64,000 nucleotides of DNA from contig NC_057765.1 in assembly GCF_010389155.1 (NCBI RefSeq), positions 19,548,270 through 19,612,269 on the forward strand. Reading direction: 5' to 3'. Made by a program: the position numbers and the translations under genes. The notes beneath the pieces were generated by a model. The model ran no database searches, was not told where the DNA came from, and saw nothing but the letters and a program-made list of their open reading frames with translations. The DNA is from Erigeron canadensis. Lineage: Eukaryota > Streptophyta > Magnoliopsida > Asterales > Asteraceae. Below are positions 20,685-32,589 of this stretch, piece after piece (the first letter of the stretch is position 1; each line of letters begins with the position of its first letter).

Positions 20685-23037
20685 TGTAACACCCAACTAC
20701 AGCGGAATATCGGGATTTCACGAAAGCATAGCATGACATGGCGTTACATAGAAAAATCTAAATGAACATGTACTTGCAATAGTACAAGCACAACAAATTA
20801 CACATGAACGTCAACGAAGCATGCATAAACGAACAACGTACTAATATGTCATTACAACATTCAACCTTTAAATGGGGTGCATACAAGGCATTAAGCCTAT
20901 GAATCAAAAGTCAATTAAGGAACTCTGTCTAGAGCGCATATCCCTGAATAAAATCTAACAAAAGATGCGCCAGTTCCTCGATCCAAAGCTCCTGCTCCTA
21001 GCTGCTTCATCCATGTCTAGCCCGATCACCTGAAAAGTATACTAAAATATGTCAACACGAGGTTGGTGAGTTCATAGGTTTTTGTACGAAAGAAATAGCA
21101 ATGAACATGAAAATTTGGCGATTCTTTATGAACATGACAATTTTGTACAATATATGTAAGAGCTTAGAGTTAGATACCAAATGTCTCGAACACACAAGTA
21201 AGCACATAATGACAATTAATGACCTAATGCACATACGGCCAGGACTAGTACCAGGAACGCATCCAAATGGCACTAATGAACGAATCCCATGAACACGGGA
21301 TGACTTGGTACCAAGTAATGAACATGAACAGGTAACTCTAAATGCACGGCTCAATAATCAATATATATTATACATGGGAAAAACAGTAATCGACAAGCTG
21401 TTAGAAAACATTTGTATACTTTTCACCCCAAAGCACGTAAAAGCGGGGCTACGAAACTCACCTGACAAGATGAACAAGTATAAATGACCTAGCACAAAGA
21501 TCTTGAACACGAACAGTCAATGTCAATCTAGAGTAAGCACCCGAACAATCCAAAAGTTTCACACTGCCACAAATCACACGATAAGTACTAGAACTCCAAT
21601 GTATATGTCTATACCCTATACTAGTATCTTAAGAAATGTCATTTAGTTATATGTTTTAATACACTTTTTATTAGTTGGTAATAATTTATGTTCCCAAATT
21701 AAATAGTTAGAATAAGCCTTAAATAATTATTAACTTTTAAATACAATAATGATAATTATTTAAGTAAACTTAGTTTGAAATTACAAGTCCATCTTGACTT
21801 AAAATTCTCGTCGTGACATTAATTACGAGCCTTAATGATCATTAAATATTGACGTGCTTTCAATTTGAAATTGGTTTGTACGAGGTGGAATTAGTTTCGT
21901 GACATGATTCAATATTATTTTGTTTTTGACAGTCCGCGTGCTTCAAAGGTAACCCCCAGCCAATCAGATTTCCAAATCAAGATGTCAAAATGTTATTCAC
22001 GACCCGTACCCCATTTGCGACCTCGTATTCAGAAATCCAACCCCAAGTTTCAAAATGCGACCCCATGCTCAAATACGACATCGCAATGACCTGAACGATT
22101 TACGACCTCGCAAATTCAATCTGGGCTAGTAAATTTCAGACCTGAAAGAGGATTTACGACCCTGACGAGCTGTTCACTAAAAATCATAAATTTTTGACTA
22201 TAGATCACGATTTAACTAGTTTTTGAGTTGTAAAATGCATAGATCTTGAATATAAACATAAAAGTAAATGTTTGATTCACTTTATCCAAATCCATTCTTT
22301 TTCTTGACTTTTAAGATTAAAGTTTATAAAATAAAAGGAACTTTTAGTTCTAAACCAAAAACGGAATTTAAAGCTATAAACTCACGATTTGGTTTTGAAG
22401 TCGGGTAGTAACAATCGATCTATGAACAAATTTGATGGTAACAAACTTAGATCCTGGATTTTGATAAGCAAGGTAAGTAGATTTCTAGAGAGATAAAATG
22501 AGGTAGTAAGGATGGGGTAGCAAAGGTTTTAGTGAGAGAGTGGATGAGTTAAAATGATTAGGAGAAATGAGAGGTGGGGGGGAGTTAGTCACATTTCAAG
22601 ACTCCATGACCAACCTTGACTTTTTTTCAAAATAGTTTGACCCATAAATTTAAAGTGACCCGATGCCCCATTTAAACTTTTAAATGACATAATTAAACAT
22701 ATTTTCGACTAGCTTTCCAACGGTTATAAATATGACCATGTTTAATTATTATAAATTCGTTAGTTCATTTTTAAGTGTTTTCTGATTATTTGACATTTCT
22801 ACAAGACAAATAGTATTCCTTTGAACACGAACTCTCACACCAAATCTCTAAATATTAAATGCACTAGAACCCGGATGAACATAAACTCGCTTCATTAATA
22901 CTTAATGTCTTACAAAAGCACATGTACATGCCCTAAATTGGCCAATGACGAACTATACTGACACGTACATGACTAGCCATATAAATGATGGACGGAAAAG
23001 TACAATCAGACGGTATGCTCAGATGACGGTTGTCACA
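20685..23037 (-). mobile_element. 5' LTR of element E
   Basis: 2,353 bp; minus strand starts TGTGACAACCGTCATC at 23037 and ends GGGTGTTACA at 20685. The large size matches Tekay-type elements. The short ORFs inside (for example 21052-21354) show no motifs and are not genes. Confidence 0.85.
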
Positions 23038-23048
23038 ACAGACCAAAA

Positions 23049-24107
23049 TGCAACCCCTAAAACCTATAATTTTAGTGCTAAAGATGGCTCATTGATAAAG
23101 TCTTAGTTGATATGTGGGTGTATTGGAAGTTTTGGTTCGATCGTAGTCATTATAAGTCCCAACTCAAGAGATGGTACTAACTGAAGACACCTATATGTCA
23201 ATGGTGAGAGTTCTTTGCAATATAATCACTGAACTGGAGACGACCAGTTACAGTGATTGTATACCAAGTCCTTGAATAGATTACTTAGCAGGTGACAAAG
23301 AGAAAGACAATGCAATAAGTAAATATACCAAAGTAAAATGGTGAGACCAAGTTGTAATTTTTAAATGTATTTTATTTATTGATACTAAATAATATACAAG
23401 GTTGTTGCGGAACCAAGATAATACATAAATGTAAATATCCTAACAACCTATGAAATACAAATGATCTATACTCGGAAATTCTCTTTTAACAATCGAAACA
23501 CTTAAAGTTGTGAAGTGTTCCCTTTTACGATTGAGGGAATATTGCACACGTACACCAAGAATATTGCAAAAGTCTGAATATGCAAAGTTATATTCTTGTT
23601 GTGCAAAGACCTCTATTTATAGACAAAGTTGGCATTGGGAATCCAACTTTGTCGTATAAATATGGTTGACAGCATTTAAGGAAACTAAGTGAGTTCCTTT
23701 GAAATGCTTGATAAGGTAAGTCAAGACATTACTTTATCTAACCTGCTTTATGCACTTTTGTACTTTAATCATAGACAAATGATATTGTCTGTATAAAGCT
23801 GCATAAAGCAAAAAGGTCTTCCTTGTAAACAGTGTAAAGCATTGTAAAGGCTTTAAACTGATATTCTCCAGTTTCAATCTGTGTAGAGTGCCAACTGGGC
23901 TTCGCTGCCATTGTCATTCTCTATCTTTCATTTGTTGTCTTCGACGTCAATTGGAATGTCTTCAGTTCTGATCAGATCTCAACTGGAGGAAGTCTTCAGT
24001 TGCATTAATGGTGCGTTGCAACTGGACTTCAATATATTTCTGGACAAATCTTCTGGTCTCCAGATGCAACTGGAGACTGGCCAGTTTGGACGAAACTGGT
24101 TCTAACA
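23049..24107 (-). mobile_element. 3' LTR of element D
   Basis: Minus strand starts TGTTAGAACCAGTTTCG at 24107; the left edge at 23049 (plus TGCAACCCC) is my best guess. Length about 1,059 bp. The part 23781-24107 is repeated almost identically at 26964-27290. Confidence 0.75.
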
Positions 24108-24121
24108 AATTCCCCCTATTT
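24108..24121 (-). other. Polypurine tract of element D
   Basis: Minus strand AAATAGGGGGAATT directly before the LTR start. Confidence 0.8.
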
Positions 24122-24358
24122 GTTTAAGTTTTTGTAACTATGCAAGTAATAATCTTGAAAGATTTGTATGACTAAATCTAATCTAAGTTTCCAAGGCATT
24201 TTTATAGATCATCAAATGCCTTGATAGTTTTTTGTTTGTTTGTTAGATTTAATCTGTTATCTATCTTGTGGTTACAATCTGGAAACTTGTATATACATGA
24301 TAAGATTACAAAAGTTACAAGACAATAAGTAAAATTTCAAAATAGATTACTGAAGATC

Positions 24359-24859
24359 TTAAATTGATGGCCCTTCGCCAGTTCTTCTTCTCTTTGCAAC
24401 TGAAGAGATGGGTTGTCTATCTTCAGGATCGAAGTTCAATCTTTTCTCAACATCTTCTTTGAACTTGATCAGACTTTGAAGTACATAAACCCAACCCTTT
24501 TCAATCTTGTTCTTGTGCTGCCTTGCCTCCAGCAGATTTAACATTTCAACATGCTCAGAATGTCCATACTGATGAACATCTGGATTCTCAGTTGTGAGCT
24601 GTGGTCCATTGAAGTATTGAATAGTTACCACACATTGCCTTCCTCCAGGTTTGATTGCAACTTTGATTTCATTGATTTTTCCTGGATGATATCTTCGTTG
24701 AAAAACTTCATTTAAGTATGCACGTGCGTCAGACTCACTGACCAGTTTGATCTGGGCAGTGCTCAGTTTTTGTACAGCAACTCGGATATCTTCAGTGGAT
24801 GGCTCATTGGGTTCCACCCAAGTCCTTAAGTTTGCATCCCTTGACAAGGGTTTAGGCTT
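24359..24859 (-). pseudogene. C-terminal part of the element D accessory ORF, after an in-frame stop
   Basis: In the same frame as the 746-residue ORF, separated from it by one TAA at 24860-24862. About 166 codons, ending in a basic Lys-Arg-Arg-Arg-Thr-Gly stretch. It contains a compact, possibly folded block (Tyr-His-Pro-Gly-Lys, Val-Val-Thr-Ile-Gln-Tyr-Phe-Asn-Gly, Lys-Gly-Trp-Val-Tyr-Val-Leu). I do not recognise a named domain. In the intact relative this would be one protein with the upstream ORF. No real start codon is needed; TTG at 24847 is not a convincing start. Confidence 0.65.
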
Positions 24860-27100
24860 TTACTTGCTATTAGACTTGGGTGGGTTCAATACTTGTTTGA
24901 CCTTTTTTGATATTTGCTCAGTTCGTTTAAGAATCCCTTCAGTTCTAGCTTCCTTTGCCTTCTCCACTGATATATTTAAATTTCTGGCATCATGCTCAGC
25001 TTCATCATCAGGATAGTCTTTCTCCAGATGGACTTCAATCATGTCATTCACAAGTCCCATTATCCTTGGGTCACTCTTGACCTTCCTGTATTGCTCCAGT
25101 GAGATGCCCAACAGATTAGCATCATTAACATCAAGTATGCCTAATCCTTGCAGATGAACCCTTGAGACAAGCAAAGTGGCCTTCTTTTGTTTCTTCCTTT
25201 CATTTATTGCATTTCTAATTCTAGCTAATCTCTTGCTGTCAGATTCAGTCACTGGAGGAAGCTGATCAGGATTTCCAGTTTCTAATAAGGGTATAACAGT
25301 GGCTGGCTGGGCAGATTCATCAGTTGCAAGTGCCTTGCCCTTATTCTTCTTCCCCCTATCACCAACATCCTCAAGTTTTTCAATAACTTGCATACCAACA
25401 TCAGTACTGGCAGCGACAACCAACTCTTTTCCAGCACTTGAGCTTGGAGTTTTAATGTGAGTGCTGGGGATGTTTACAGATCTTTCCCCCTTGGCATCTT
25501 CTAGTCCTTTCCTAATTGCATCAAAATCCGAAGGACTGAATGGTAAGTGATCTAGAGGCTGCCATGACCCCATGGTCTTGCATTCCTTGAAAACTCCACG
25601 TATCATGCGAACTGTCCTCCAAAGATGATTGACTTCTTGTGTCTGGACCAACACATTGCCATTTGTTTTAGTTTGGCCAGCCTGAATTGCTTTAAGTATT
25701 GTCAACTCATCTGGGGAGAGCCCACTTGTGCCAACATCCTTCACCTCTTCCTTATCTTTTGTTTTGCCAACTTCAGTTGTCAGTTTATGTATTGCAGTGG
25801 AGTGTTCAGATACCTTGCTGGCTAGAGTATCTAGACTGCACCTCAACTGATTGATCTCAGATGTAATGGGAGTGAGATCAACCTGGGGCGCTGCAGTCTT
25901 GGTGATCTCAGATATCACCCTTTCCATAAATTGTTGTTCTCTAGCAGCCAAGGTTTCTTCTATCTTTTGACCAATTGAAGTGGCCAACTGGTTTCCAAGC
26001 TCGATCACATCCAGACCAGGTTTTTCAATAAGCACCTTAACCTGTCTTTCAAGTTCTTGCAAATCAACCTCTGAAGATCTAACAGTTGTGTTCAGCAGGT
26101 TGGTAATGGATGATGTGACCCCAGTTTGAGTAAGTGCAAAAGCCTCCCTTAAAGATGTTGCAAGTAGATTGGAGGAATTGACCAACTCATTGAGCTTGTT
26201 GAATACCAAGTCCTCATTTGCAGAGAACTTATTGATCCCCAGGTCAACCACTTTGACATTTGTAATGTGTTCCTTCTGGTACATGGAGAGGGACTTAGTA
26301 TTTTTGTCTAGTACCTTTTGAATATCCTCCACCCTTGTAAAAAGGTTTTGGATATCCGATTGAAAAGATACAAACTGGCTATCCAGTGACGGAAGGGAAG
26401 GTGTCACTGGACGAGTTCGAAACGCTACAGGTACAACTGGAGGAGGTGTTACAAGTGTTGATCCTCCAGATGTAGTAGCACCAGTTGAAACAAAAGGAGT
26501 TGTTGAAGAAAGAAGGGGAAGAGATTCAAGTTGACGTACAGGCTGAGAATGCTCAGGTATGTACGCCGGCGACGGTGGGGTTAAAATGTGTCTATTTCTA
26601 GGCACATTCATGGAAGATATGAGTTGTCTTGAGGTGAATTGAGGAATTTCTTGTAGTGTGGAGAAGTCAGGAGGTGAAACTGAAAATGGTAGATCTAGGG
26701 GTTGACCAGAAAAGGAAGGAAGCTGATCATGTGTAGATGCATCAGCCATATCCTGGTCAGAATGTGTCTCATCCGAATCTGAGCATTCAAGCTGAAACTC
26801 ACCCACACTCATGCCTAGATCCATGAATGATAGGGGTGGCTGAACAGGCTGTTCAGACTCCTGGTGACCAGTTCTAGTTGCCTGGATGGTTTCACCAGTT
26901 TGGGGATCCATTGCCAAAACATCTTCTCCCTGGAAAGAGGTTACTGGTGCCTCAACCACAAAAGATATTGTCTGTATAAAGCTGCATAAAGCAAAAAGGT
27001 CTTCCTCGTAAACAGTGTAAAGCATTGTAAAGGCTTTAAACTGATATTCTCCAGTTTCAATCTGTGTAGAATGCCAACTGGGCTTCGCTGCCATTGTCAT
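24860..27100 (-). CDS. 746-residue accessory protein of element D, fused to LTR sequence
   Basis: The longest open frame in the window. Residues 1 to about 45 are translated from truncated 5' LTR sequence (26964 onward), so the start ATG is LTR-derived; element-internal coding begins near residue 46. The rest is Ser/Thr/Pro-rich and probably disordered to about residue 240, then a long coiled-coil-like region (about 245-440, heptads with Leu/Ile/Val), a Lys-Gly-Lys-Ala motif near residue 600, and a charged Lys/Glu/Asp end. No transmembrane segment or catalytic motif. Its place between LTRs and downstream of where pol should be suggests the accessory (once called envelope-like) ORF of Sirevirus-type Copia elements. 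Function unknown. Confidence 0.65.
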   Translation of the reverse strand: MTMAAKPSWHSTQIETGEYQFKAFTMLYTVYEEDLFALCSFIQTISFVVEAPVTSFQGEDVLAMDPQTGETIQATRTGHQESEQPVQPPLSFMDLGMSVGEFQLECSDSDETHSDQDMADASTHDQLPSFSGQPLDLPFSVSPPDFSTLQEIPQFTSRQLISSMNVPRNRHILTPPSPAYIPEHSQPVRQLESLPLLSSTTPFVSTGATTSGGSTLVTPPPVVPVAFRTRPVTPSLPSLDSQFVSFQSDIQNLFTRVEDIQKVLDKNTKSLSMYQKEHITNVKVVDLGINKFSANEDLVFNKLNELVNSSNLLATSLREAFALTQTGVTSSITNLLNTTVRSSEVDLQELERQVKVLIEKPGLDVIELGNQLATSIGQKIEETLAAREQQFMERVISEITKTAAPQVDLTPITSEINQLRCSLDTLASKVSEHSTAIHKLTTEVGKTKDKEEVKDVGTSGLSPDELTILKAIQAGQTKTNGNVLVQTQEVNHLWRTVRMIRGVFKECKTMGSWQPLDHLPFSPSDFDAIRKGLEDAKGERSVNIPSTHIKTPSSSAGKELVVAASTDVGMQVIEKLEDVGDRGKKNKGKALATDESAQPATVIPLLETGNPDQLPPVTESDSKRLARIRNAINERKKQKKATLLVSRVHLQGLGILDVNDANLLGISLEQYRKVKSDPRIMGLVNDMIEVHLEKDYPDDEAEHDARNLNISVEKAKEARTEGILKRTEQISKKVKQVLNPPKSNSK

Positions 27101-27290
27101 TCTCTATCTTCCATTTGTTGTCTTTGACGTCAATTGGAATGTCTTCAGTTCTGATCAGATCTCAACTGGAGGAAGTCTTCAGTTGCATTAATGGTACGTT
27201 GCAACTGGACTTCAATATATTTCTGGACAAATCTTCTGGTCTCCAGATGCAACTAGAGACTGGCCAGTTTGGACGAAACTGGTTCTAACA
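26964..27290 (-). mobile_element. Truncated 5' LTR of element D
   Basis: 327 bp, near-identical to 23781-24107. It begins TGTTAGAACC at 27290 on the minus strand, and breaks off at 26964 where accessory-ORF sequence starts. The missing part includes the R/U5 end and the PBS. Confidence 0.8.
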
Positions 27291-30131
27291 GTCATTGGCA
27301 ATAGTTCATAAGTAAAAGTAAGATAGTTTGATGTTAAAAAAAAGCTTTAGATGAAAATAATAATCGAATCTCTATTATTTATAAAACTATAATGAAATTT
27401 AAACTATTATAGCAATTTGAATACATAATTACTTTATGACTTATATTATTATAAAATCTCATTTTGAGTTATTGTATAGTTTTACATAAGGTCTCCGTAA
27501 ACATATGATTGACTATGATAAGTTATATAATACCTACTTTCTTGATATACCTTGTTAAGATAAATATAAGGCAAATTTGCACCTTTTTTTAAGATCCTAC
27601 AGTAGTATTCATTAAAAAAAAATTAAAACCTAAAAAATATCATAAAATAAACTCATGCGTTACTTGCCACTACGATTATACAAAAAAATGTGTATATATG
27701 ACATGATCAATGAGCTAAAAAGTATATAAATATCTTTGAATAAAACTAAATATTCCAATAAAAATAAGAAAATATGACAACTACAAAACCAATAGATTTA
27801 CTCTTAAATGGAAGGACAGCATGAATATCTTAAAAGAACAAGGGACGAATTGCTAAAGCATTATCCTTGATAGATGATTTAATAGATATTTTTTGTTGAA
27901 AACACCTGAAAAGGTAATGTAAGTAAAATTAAACTAATATGTAACATTGCTATTTAATCATATAAGAGTATTAAACTTGTTGAGGCATTTCATCAAACAT
28001 ATATTGTGTATCTCATCGGTAGTAACCTATTGACATAAAAAAACACATAATGAACAAAACAAATTACAATTGAACCGACTTAGAATTCTTTCATTTTTTC
28101 TGTAAAGTTAACCATGACAAAGGCAATAAATAAAAAACTTATCTATTGGCTAAAAATACAGTGAATGGTGAATAAAATCAATTAAATCCTTTACACAATG
28201 AGATTCAAGTATTTGACGATTATTCAAACAAATATGATATGGATAAATGCTTAAATTAAATTAAAAAAAATAGGGCAGAAAAACACAATAAATTAAAACA
28301 TAAATATGAATTCATCCAAACCTATTAATGAAAACACAAGTACAATGATATTTTTAATTTAAAACATATATACCTGGAAAAAAAAATTAAATTTTTTTTT
28401 GATTGTATGGAAAAGAAAAAGGATTGTTTATTTCCTAAATTATACAGGAGTGTATCAAATATATGAAAGCATTGATATTAATTTTGAAATTCTGAATACA
28501 TATGAGGATTCCGGTTATTTATTAACTATGAGGTGTGATAAAAGAAACAAAATATAATGTAGTTTTAGAACCCTCACATTTTGTTATTTTAATCTATAAA
28601 AAGCATGAGGGTTAATTATTTATTCATTATATAATATATAGTGAAAAAATTAGTATATGAAAGATTTTATACCTTAATTTACATGACAACCAGATATTAA
28701 CTTTTCTCTTACATCTATATATATATATATACATACATTTTTCAATAATTAATGCTCCACTATGATATTCGACTGTAGTATTAAGAAAAAAAAGTTAATA
28801 GTTTTAGTTAGCCAGCAACGCTTAGCACAACCAGTTAAGGTATGATCTTCAGAGTTAGTAAGCCTTTGAGGGTTTTTTTTCTTGAATACTTGTAATGGGT
28901 CATACATAAAGTGTTCACCATTATACCATCAGGTTTTTCAAATGTCGTATCTTTAATAAATATTATAAGCAAACTCTTAATTCCAAATCTGAAAAGTATG
29001 AACCATTGATTAAATTTGATATCTTATTTTTCACCATTAGATCATATTGATGACATCATTAATAACCAAAGAATTAATCAATGACATTTTTGGTCCTTCA
29101 ACTTTTATATAAATGTGTCTTATAAAGTCATTAATTTTATTTATTTTAGTTTGATAAATAGCTTAATTAAATACCACTCAATAACTAGGTTAACTACATC
29201 TTTATAATAATAGCACTCTAAAATTTCTTAATGTTAGTAACTTATAACTAAATAAAATTATATACGAAGTTTTTCTTATATATTTTTATTTCTAATGTCG
29301 TGTAAATGATACGAGTATTTGATAAAATTTTTATTTAAAATTGATTGATAAATTGAATATGGTATTTAAATTTTGATATAAGAAAATTTATTTTATAAAT
29401 TTACTACACGTTTATTTATTTGTTAATAATATATACATCTGTTTCACTAATTTTTTTTGTTAAAAATCTTAGTTGTATTATTTTTTTATTGTTTTTATAT
29501 ATTTATTCATAATAAAACATTAAAAGTATGATACTGTTACAAGAAATTTCAATTACATTTTCTTTTCATTATTAAACGTTTAATACCAACGACACCACAA
29601 ATTGTTTTCAAATATATAAACATAGTGTTAACGAAATATCTATCTAATATTTCATAACTAACACAATGATGAACTACACTTATTAAATATATGTGCTTCA
29701 TGTACATATTTAGTTTTGTGGTTGAAAATATTATTTGTTAGCATTTTTACTTGACAATATATATAATATTATAATTGTGGTTCAAAAATCAGTAAAAACT
29801 TATTTAGATATCAATCATTTTTCATATATTAAAAGTTTTTTAATGTAAAAAATCATATACAAATTTCGCGTGTTACGCGGGTCATAAGATAGTTTTAACT
29901 AAGAATAGTGATAATCGTACCACATATTTTGATGCATTTACCATACTGTACATGTTTCATAGCATACTGTATAAGTATGCAACGCACAACAGTGGTAAAT
30001 TCATCAAATTATGTGATACGATGTAGCAACCGTCAAATTTCCAGGTTAACAAATGATTTAAAAGTCATATTTAGTTAATTAGAAGGTCGCGTGATTATGA
30101 ATTTCTTCTATATATATGTGTGTGTATATAT
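27291..30131. other. AT-rich intergenic DNA
   Basis: About 2.8 kb with runs of A/T, a short TA microsatellite near 28717, and no ORF of note. The only structured spot I see is the GC-rich hairpin at 29867-29892. Confidence 0.5.
29867..29892 (+). mobile_element. Possible Helitron 3' terminus
   Basis: CGCGTGTTACGCG forms a 5-bp stem hairpin in otherwise AT-rich DNA, followed about 9 bases later by ATAG where a Helitron would end CTAG. No 5' end was located, so this is weak. Confidence 0.25.
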
Positions 30132-30921
30132 TGTTAGTATATGATCACGTAAAATGAACGTATGTCCAGAAATAATTTAAGCCTACGGAGTCACACGAAA
30201 TGACACGGTAACTCTATGAAATTAATTAATGTATTAAAGTAATATATTAATTAATATGATCATGAAATAATTAATAAACGATTGTTTAAAAGTTTATTAA
30301 TTAAATATAATGAAAAGAGATGGACTTAAGTGAAAATTAAGAATAAGGGATGTTTTCTAATTACATAAGGGGGCCGGTTTTGGGTGGGTTTTGTAACCCA
30401 ACACAAACTTGTTTATCAAGTTTAATAACCCTAAATATTAACCATATATAAGGAGGGTTATTATTTTTTAGAGACTAAATTGAAAAGGAAAAACCCAAAA
30501 CAATATCAATCCTTCGGTTTTTCTTTTCTCTCGGTCGAACTAAAGAAAACAAAGCTAACTAATATTGGTTTTGTTTTATCCGTAAACTCACATATATAGA
30601 TATTAGTTCCATGAAGGAACATATTATATATAATAACAAATAGATTTGCTTTATTTATTGGGTTAGTTTGTTCGACGACAACAAAAGTTTTTTCACAACG
30701 GGTTTGTGAGTTCGTGATCGGGTACTAGCATACATCAAAGAGGTGTCTAGTGTGCGATCGTAGAGGGATTTACTTTAAATCCTTTTAAAGTTTCTTTACT
30801 TTATCATATACATCAAGAGGTATTCCTTAATCTTATTTCAAGGTTAATTATTTGATTACATGGTTTTATTTGCTTCCGTTGTGTACTCGTGAATATTGAT
30901 ATTTAATTATATATTACAACA
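30132..30921 (+). mobile_element. 5' LTR of element B
   Basis: 790 bp, TGTTAGTATATGATC to TATTACAACA, followed by the PBS. Aligns in parts with the LTRs of element A (shared block around 30170-30270) but is clearly diverged. Confidence 0.8.
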
Positions 30922-30922
30922 G

Positions 30923-30936
30923 TGGTATCATGAGCC
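30923..30936 (+). other. Primer-binding site of element B
   Basis: TGGTATCATGAGCC one base after the LTR; differs from element A by one base. Confidence 0.8.
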
Positions 30937-32589
30937 ACCCATGTGATTTATAATTACCTAAAAATCAAAACTTGAAGGGGTGTGTGTGTGTGTGTGTGTT
31001 AGGGTTTCATATTTTTGAAAATTTTATATAATTATCTTGATTATTTTATTAATTAATTGATTTAATTGTAATAAAATAATAAAAAAATATATATATATAG
31101 ATTTTTTTTATATAAAACTTCAAAATATGGAAAAATAAATAAAAAAAATTGTTTTTTTTGGAAACCCTAATTGCAAGTTTTGATTTATTGCATGATTAAT
31201 GTGTTAATTGCATGCGTTTATGGATTACCTTTATTTTAATTGTTAAATAAAAGTAATAATCATGAATTTTTACATGCAATTAATTCATGACTATTACTTA
31301 GTTATAATGGTAAAATTACTTGATCACTAGATCTATTTTGGTGGATAATTAAAATAATTAATTGTTTGACAATGTGATAATTAATTATTTGTTAATGTTG
31401 CTACTTGACACCAGTCCACTAAAACGACCATATCTTTTAATCTGTAAGAAGTTAGAAGTCTTCCTTTGAACTGTAGAAACTAGACTCATAGGGTTGCAAC
31501 TTTGTAATTCTGAGCTAATCCCAGTTCGGCCATCCTCTAGGCCTAAATGGGTCGTGAAGCTGCTGGAATTTTCCAATCAGCACCTTATTTGTTTATGTGA
31601 TAAATTTGTTATTAAATTTTCGCTTACGCAATCAAGTTTACTTGATGTATGTGGTCCTTTTCTTTGAGAAAGGGAAGCCAATCATAAACCATAGTGGCCT
31701 AACCAAGGATGGATACCTAATTGTTACGTGTTTATGTTTAGTAAGTCTAGTTTTGCCCTTTAAGAAAATTGTGTGCAAAATTGTTTTTGGAAAATTAAAT
31801 TTGACTAAATTATATTGAAATAATGATTTTGTTTATAAAATTGGTGCCCTAAAATCAAAAGATACACCGGTTCTCCCATTTGAATAAACTCTAAGAGAGG
31901 TATAAGTCGGAGTGCGCTAGCCTTCTAAAAGGGCGGGTTTTTAATTGCGTCCATCGCAAACCTTTGCCCTTGCGCTTCCTTGTGAGTTCAAATGGAGCTA
32001 CTGAGCTCTTTTGTATTTAAAGGCAATAAAAATGAGTTTTATAAACATATTATGTTTAGAAGATATGCATGAATCTTCAAACATAACTTCTTGATTACAC
32101 ATCAAATTGATTGACCCAATAAACTTAAGACATTTGCCATCCAACTTCTAAAGGACACATGTGGCTGTTGTTTTACTCACTGGTACACAGTGGTGAAATG
32201 GCAGTTGCATGGCGAATCCCACTCACTGGTACACAGTGGTGGACGGATTTGCGCGTTCTTGGTTGGACGACTTAAAGCGAGTTAAGCGGTGAGACATTGA
32301 CCCATGGCAAAAGATGGGACAAAACATGACTACAAAAAGATCACTTGATGAATGATCAAGTGTCATATGTAGGTCCCAATCTTACTAGGAATTGCACATG
32401 TAATGCAATTACTACTCGTCACTTACCTTTTGAGTGCAATCATTTCTAGCAGATCAACTGATGAAATGGTTGTATGTCAATTGGATCCTAGCCTTAATGA
32501 AATTAATTGTTTATTTTATAAACATTGGGTAATTAATTTCTTAAGGATTAATTATTGAAAATACCGATAATTGAACTTGAATTAGTTTT
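30937..32589 (+). other. Leader of element B
   Basis: Non-coding. It has a GT repeat at about 30979-30999, a block at 31858-32020 conserved with element A, and two copies of CACTGGTACACAGTG (32178-32192, 32224-32238) that can each fold into a 5-bp stem. The frames at 31385-31576 and 31597-31818 have no motif. Confidence 0.6.

Larger units (their letters stand above)
13966..23037 (-). mobile_element. Chromodomain Gypsy element E, decayed
   Basis: Minus-strand element: 5' LTR 20685-23037, PBS, leader, gag, protease, RT, RNase H, integrase with C-terminal chromodomain, PPT, shortened 3' LTR 13966-15098. Gypsy order (integrase last), chromodomain and large LTRs place it among chromoviruses, most likely Tekay/Del. 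Stops and frameshifts break every domain. Confidence 0.85.
23049..27290 (-). mobile_element. Non-autonomous LTR element D carrying only an accessory ORF
   Basis: 3' LTR 23049-24107, PPT, then a long accessory ORF (24359-27100), then only the first 327 bp of the 5' LTR (26964-27290). Gag, pol, PBS and the inner part of the 5' LTR are missing. LTR starts TGTTAGAACC as in many Copia/Sirevirus elements. No matching target duplication is seen (CAAAA left, GTCAT right), so one outer edge may be disturbed, perhaps by element E. Confidence 0.75.

Noticed and set aside
23911..24105. 64-codon plus frame, nearly repeated at 27094-27288
   Set aside because: The repetition is due to the two LTR copies of element D, not to a duplicated gene.
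28800..28875. tRNA-like or SINE-like start in AT-rich DNA
   Set aside because: No convincing A and B boxes at proper spacing and no cloverleaf that I could fold.
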